From assembly GCA_029936705.1 (NCBI GenBank), contig JAPYSD010000101.1, positions 1-9,074 on the forward strand: a stretch of 9,074 bases of DNA. Reading direction: 5' to 3'. The notes under the pieces are model-generated. The model was not told the origin of the DNA and ran no database searches. It worked only from the letters and a program-made list of their open reading frames with translations. Below, one piece after another: positions 7,779 to 9,074 of the stretch. Position 1 is the stretch's first letter. Every line of letters begins with the position of its first letter. This stretch comes from Croceicoccus sp. (GTDB lineage Bacteria; Pseudomonadota; Alphaproteobacteria; Sphingomonadales; Sphingomonadaceae). Both the position numbers and the translations under genes were made by a program.

Positions 7779-7798
7779 CGGCCGATCGGATCCGGCCG
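7779..7798 (+). repeat. Perfect 6-bp hairpin in the adhesin 5' leader
   Basis: CGGCCG-ATCGGATC-CGGCCG forms an all-GC stem with an 8-nt loop, ending 29 bases before the adhesin ATG. It may influence ribosome access or mRNA stability, or be incidental in GC-rich DNA. No T-run follows, so it is not an intrinsic terminator. Confidence 0.35.
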
Positions 7799-7827
7799 CT
7801 GCTCCCCGGGGGACGCAGGGGGTTGTC

Positions 7828-9074
7828 ATGAATTTGCGTACGAACGGCCGTGCCCGCATGCTGGCGGGGCTGGGCATCGCGCTTGCGGCCGTGATGCAGG
7901 CGAATGGCGCACAGGCACGCGACTGCCTGCTCGACACCAATAACGACGGGGTGGCGACGGCCTCTACCGACACCGATGGCGGCGCGGATTCGGCCAATCA
8001 GCCCGACCGGCTGGCATGCGGTCCCTATGCCAGCGCCGGTGCCGGCGGCGCGGTATCGCTGGGCGTGTCGACCAATGCGAGCGGCGCCTATTCGCTGGCG
8101 GCAGGCTATCTGGCGGCGGCCTACCAGCGCGACGGTATCGCGCTGGGCAACCAGGCACAGGCCAATGCGCGGCAGTCGGTCGTGGTCGGCGCGTTCGCGA
8201 CGGTCAATGGCACCGGCACCTCGTTCGAGACCGATGCCGGCATAGCCATGGGCTATAGCGCCTATGCCGAGGAAGGGGGCGTCGCGGTCGGGCGCGATGC
8301 GGATTCGCGCGGCGGAGTTGCCGTGGGCCGCTTCGCCTTTGCATCGGAAACCACCGCGTCTGCGCTGGGCACGCGCAGCGTGGCCGGAGCCGAATCGGTG
8401 GCCGCGGGCGACAAGGCGATCGCCAGTTTCCGCGGCGTCGCCATCGGCAGCTCGGCAGAGGCCTCGATGGCAGGCTCGACCGCCGTCGGCAGCTTTGGCG
8501 CCTATGCGAGCACGCAGAGAACCCTGGCGAGCGCGGTCAATTCCACCGCCATCGGCGCAGGCTCGGTCGCGGACAAGGAAAACGCCGTGGCACTGGGCGC
8601 GCGGTCGCTGGCCGATGTGGCCAACACGGTCTCGGTCGGCAATGCGGCGCTGAAGCGCAGGATCGTGAACGTGGCGAACGGCGTCAACGCTTCCGATGCG
8701 GCGACCGTGGGACAGATGAATACCGCCATCGCCTCCGCCGTGGCGGGGATCGCACCGGCCCCCGCGGCGAACCCGCATATCGCCATCAACACGGCGCTGG
8801 CAGGCGCAGGCTCGGCGGGCAGCGAGTCGCTGGCGATCGGCGGCAATGCGCAGGCCGCGGCCAGCAATTCGGTCGCGCTGGGCAGCGGATCGGCGGCGAA
8901 CCGGGCGAACAGCGTCTCGGTCGGCAGCACGGCAGCGCAGCGGCAGATCGTCAATGTCGCGGCGGGCACGATGGGCACCGACGCGGTCAACCTGAGCCAG
9001 ATGAACAGCGCGATCGCCACCGCGATCGCCGGCCTGGAACCTGCTGGCGGCGCCGATGCGGCCAGCCCCTACCT
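7828..9074 (+). CDS. YadA-like trimeric autotransporter adhesin, N-terminal part (runs off window)
   Basis: The open frame continues past the window; 415 residues are visible. It should form a trimeric, outer-membrane-anchored surface fibre for adhesion or aggregation. AGGGGG five bases before the ATG supports the start. A signal peptide (basic 1-10, hydrophobic 11-22, AQA at 28-30) probably ends at residue 30. The mature start is acidic, with C33 and C64 bracketing a calcium-loop-like DTNNDG (36-41) and a further Asp cluster. From about residue 85 come YadA head repeats of the form xAxGxxAxA (for example GIALGNQA, GVAVGRDA, GVAIGSSA, STAIGAGS, AVALGARS). Two head-to-stalk necks follow: RIVNVANGVNASDAATVGQM (278-297) and QIVNVAAGTMGTDAVNLSQM (373-392), 95 residues apart. 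The anchor beta-barrel is outside the window. The sequence is Ala/Gly/Ser-rich, with few lysines and only two cysteines. Confidence 0.9.
   Translation, partial: MNLRTNGRARMLAGLGIALAAVMQANGAQARDCLLDTNNDGVATASTDTDGGADSANQPDRLACGPYASAGAGGAVSLGVSTNASGAYSLAAGYLAAAYQRDGIALGNQAQANARQSVVVGAFATVNGTGTSFETDAGIAMGYSAYAEEGGVAVGRDADSRGGVAVGRFAFASETTASALGTRSVAGAESVAAGDKAIASFRGVAIGSSAEASMAGSTAVGSFGAYASTQRTLASAVNSTAIGAGSVADKENAVALGARSLADVANTVSVGNAALKRRIVNVANGVNASDAATVGQMNTAIASAVAGIAPAPAANPHIAINTALAGAGSAGSESLAIGGNAQAAASNSVALGSGSAANRANSVSVGSTAAQRQIVNVAAGTMGTDAVNLSQMNSAIATAIAGLEPAGGADAASPY

Noticed and set aside
7765..9020. Minus-strand open frames opposite the adhesin (172 and 337 residues)
   Set aside because: They mirror the Ala/Gly/Ser-rich repeat codons of the adhesin, have no recognisable domain, and no ribosome-binding site was noted.

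Overview
This window is GC-rich, tightly packed bacterial DNA. Its gene content and protein sequences resemble the alphaproteobacterial order Sphingomonadales (an Erythrobacter/Novosphingobium-like genome). That placement is an inference from the SUMT-DUF2849-sulfite reductase-DUF934-CysH gene order, the MetC and SseA sequence types, and a YadA-like adhesin with a Cys-bracketed acidic start. It was not tested by a database search.

Positions 1-7088 are a minus-strand sulfur-metabolism block in two runs. Read in the direction of transcription, the first run (7088 to 3807) is sseA (3-mercaptopyruvate sulfurtransferase), metC (cystathionine beta-lyase, apparent TTG start) and an MscS-type mechanosensitive channel, with junctions of 1 nt or a 4-nt overlap. 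A 100-bp gap follows (3707-3806). The second run (3706 to 1) is cobA (uroporphyrinogen-III methyltransferase), a DUF2849 protein, cysI (sulfite reductase hemoprotein), a DUF934 protein and the 5' part of cysH (APS/PAPS reductase), which leaves the window at position 1. Every junction in the second run overlaps or has a 1-nt gap. CysH makes sulfite, CysI reduces it to sulfide, and CobA makes the precursor of the siroheme that CysI needs. DUF2849 and DUF934 lie between these enzymes and have no established biochemical role. No CysJ-type flavoprotein is visible.

An 81-bp divergent gap (7089-7169) separates sseA from queF (7170-7646, plus strand), which makes preQ0 into preQ1 for queuosine. The gap holds a perfect CAAGAG-N4-CTCTTG dyad and a candidate sseA promoter whose position would give a leaderless mRNA. 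A GC-rich hairpin after queF is a plausible terminator.

From 7828 to the right edge an open plus-strand frame encodes the N-terminal 415 residues of a YadA-like trimeric autotransporter adhesin: signal peptide, Cys-bracketed DxNxDG segment, YadA head repeats and two head-neck modules. Its C-terminal membrane anchor lies beyond the window. No RNA genes, insertion sequences, CRISPR arrays or attachment sites were seen. I found no convincing wholly new system; the most open biology is DUF2849/DUF934, the channel co-transcribed with sulfur genes, and the adhesin's architecture.
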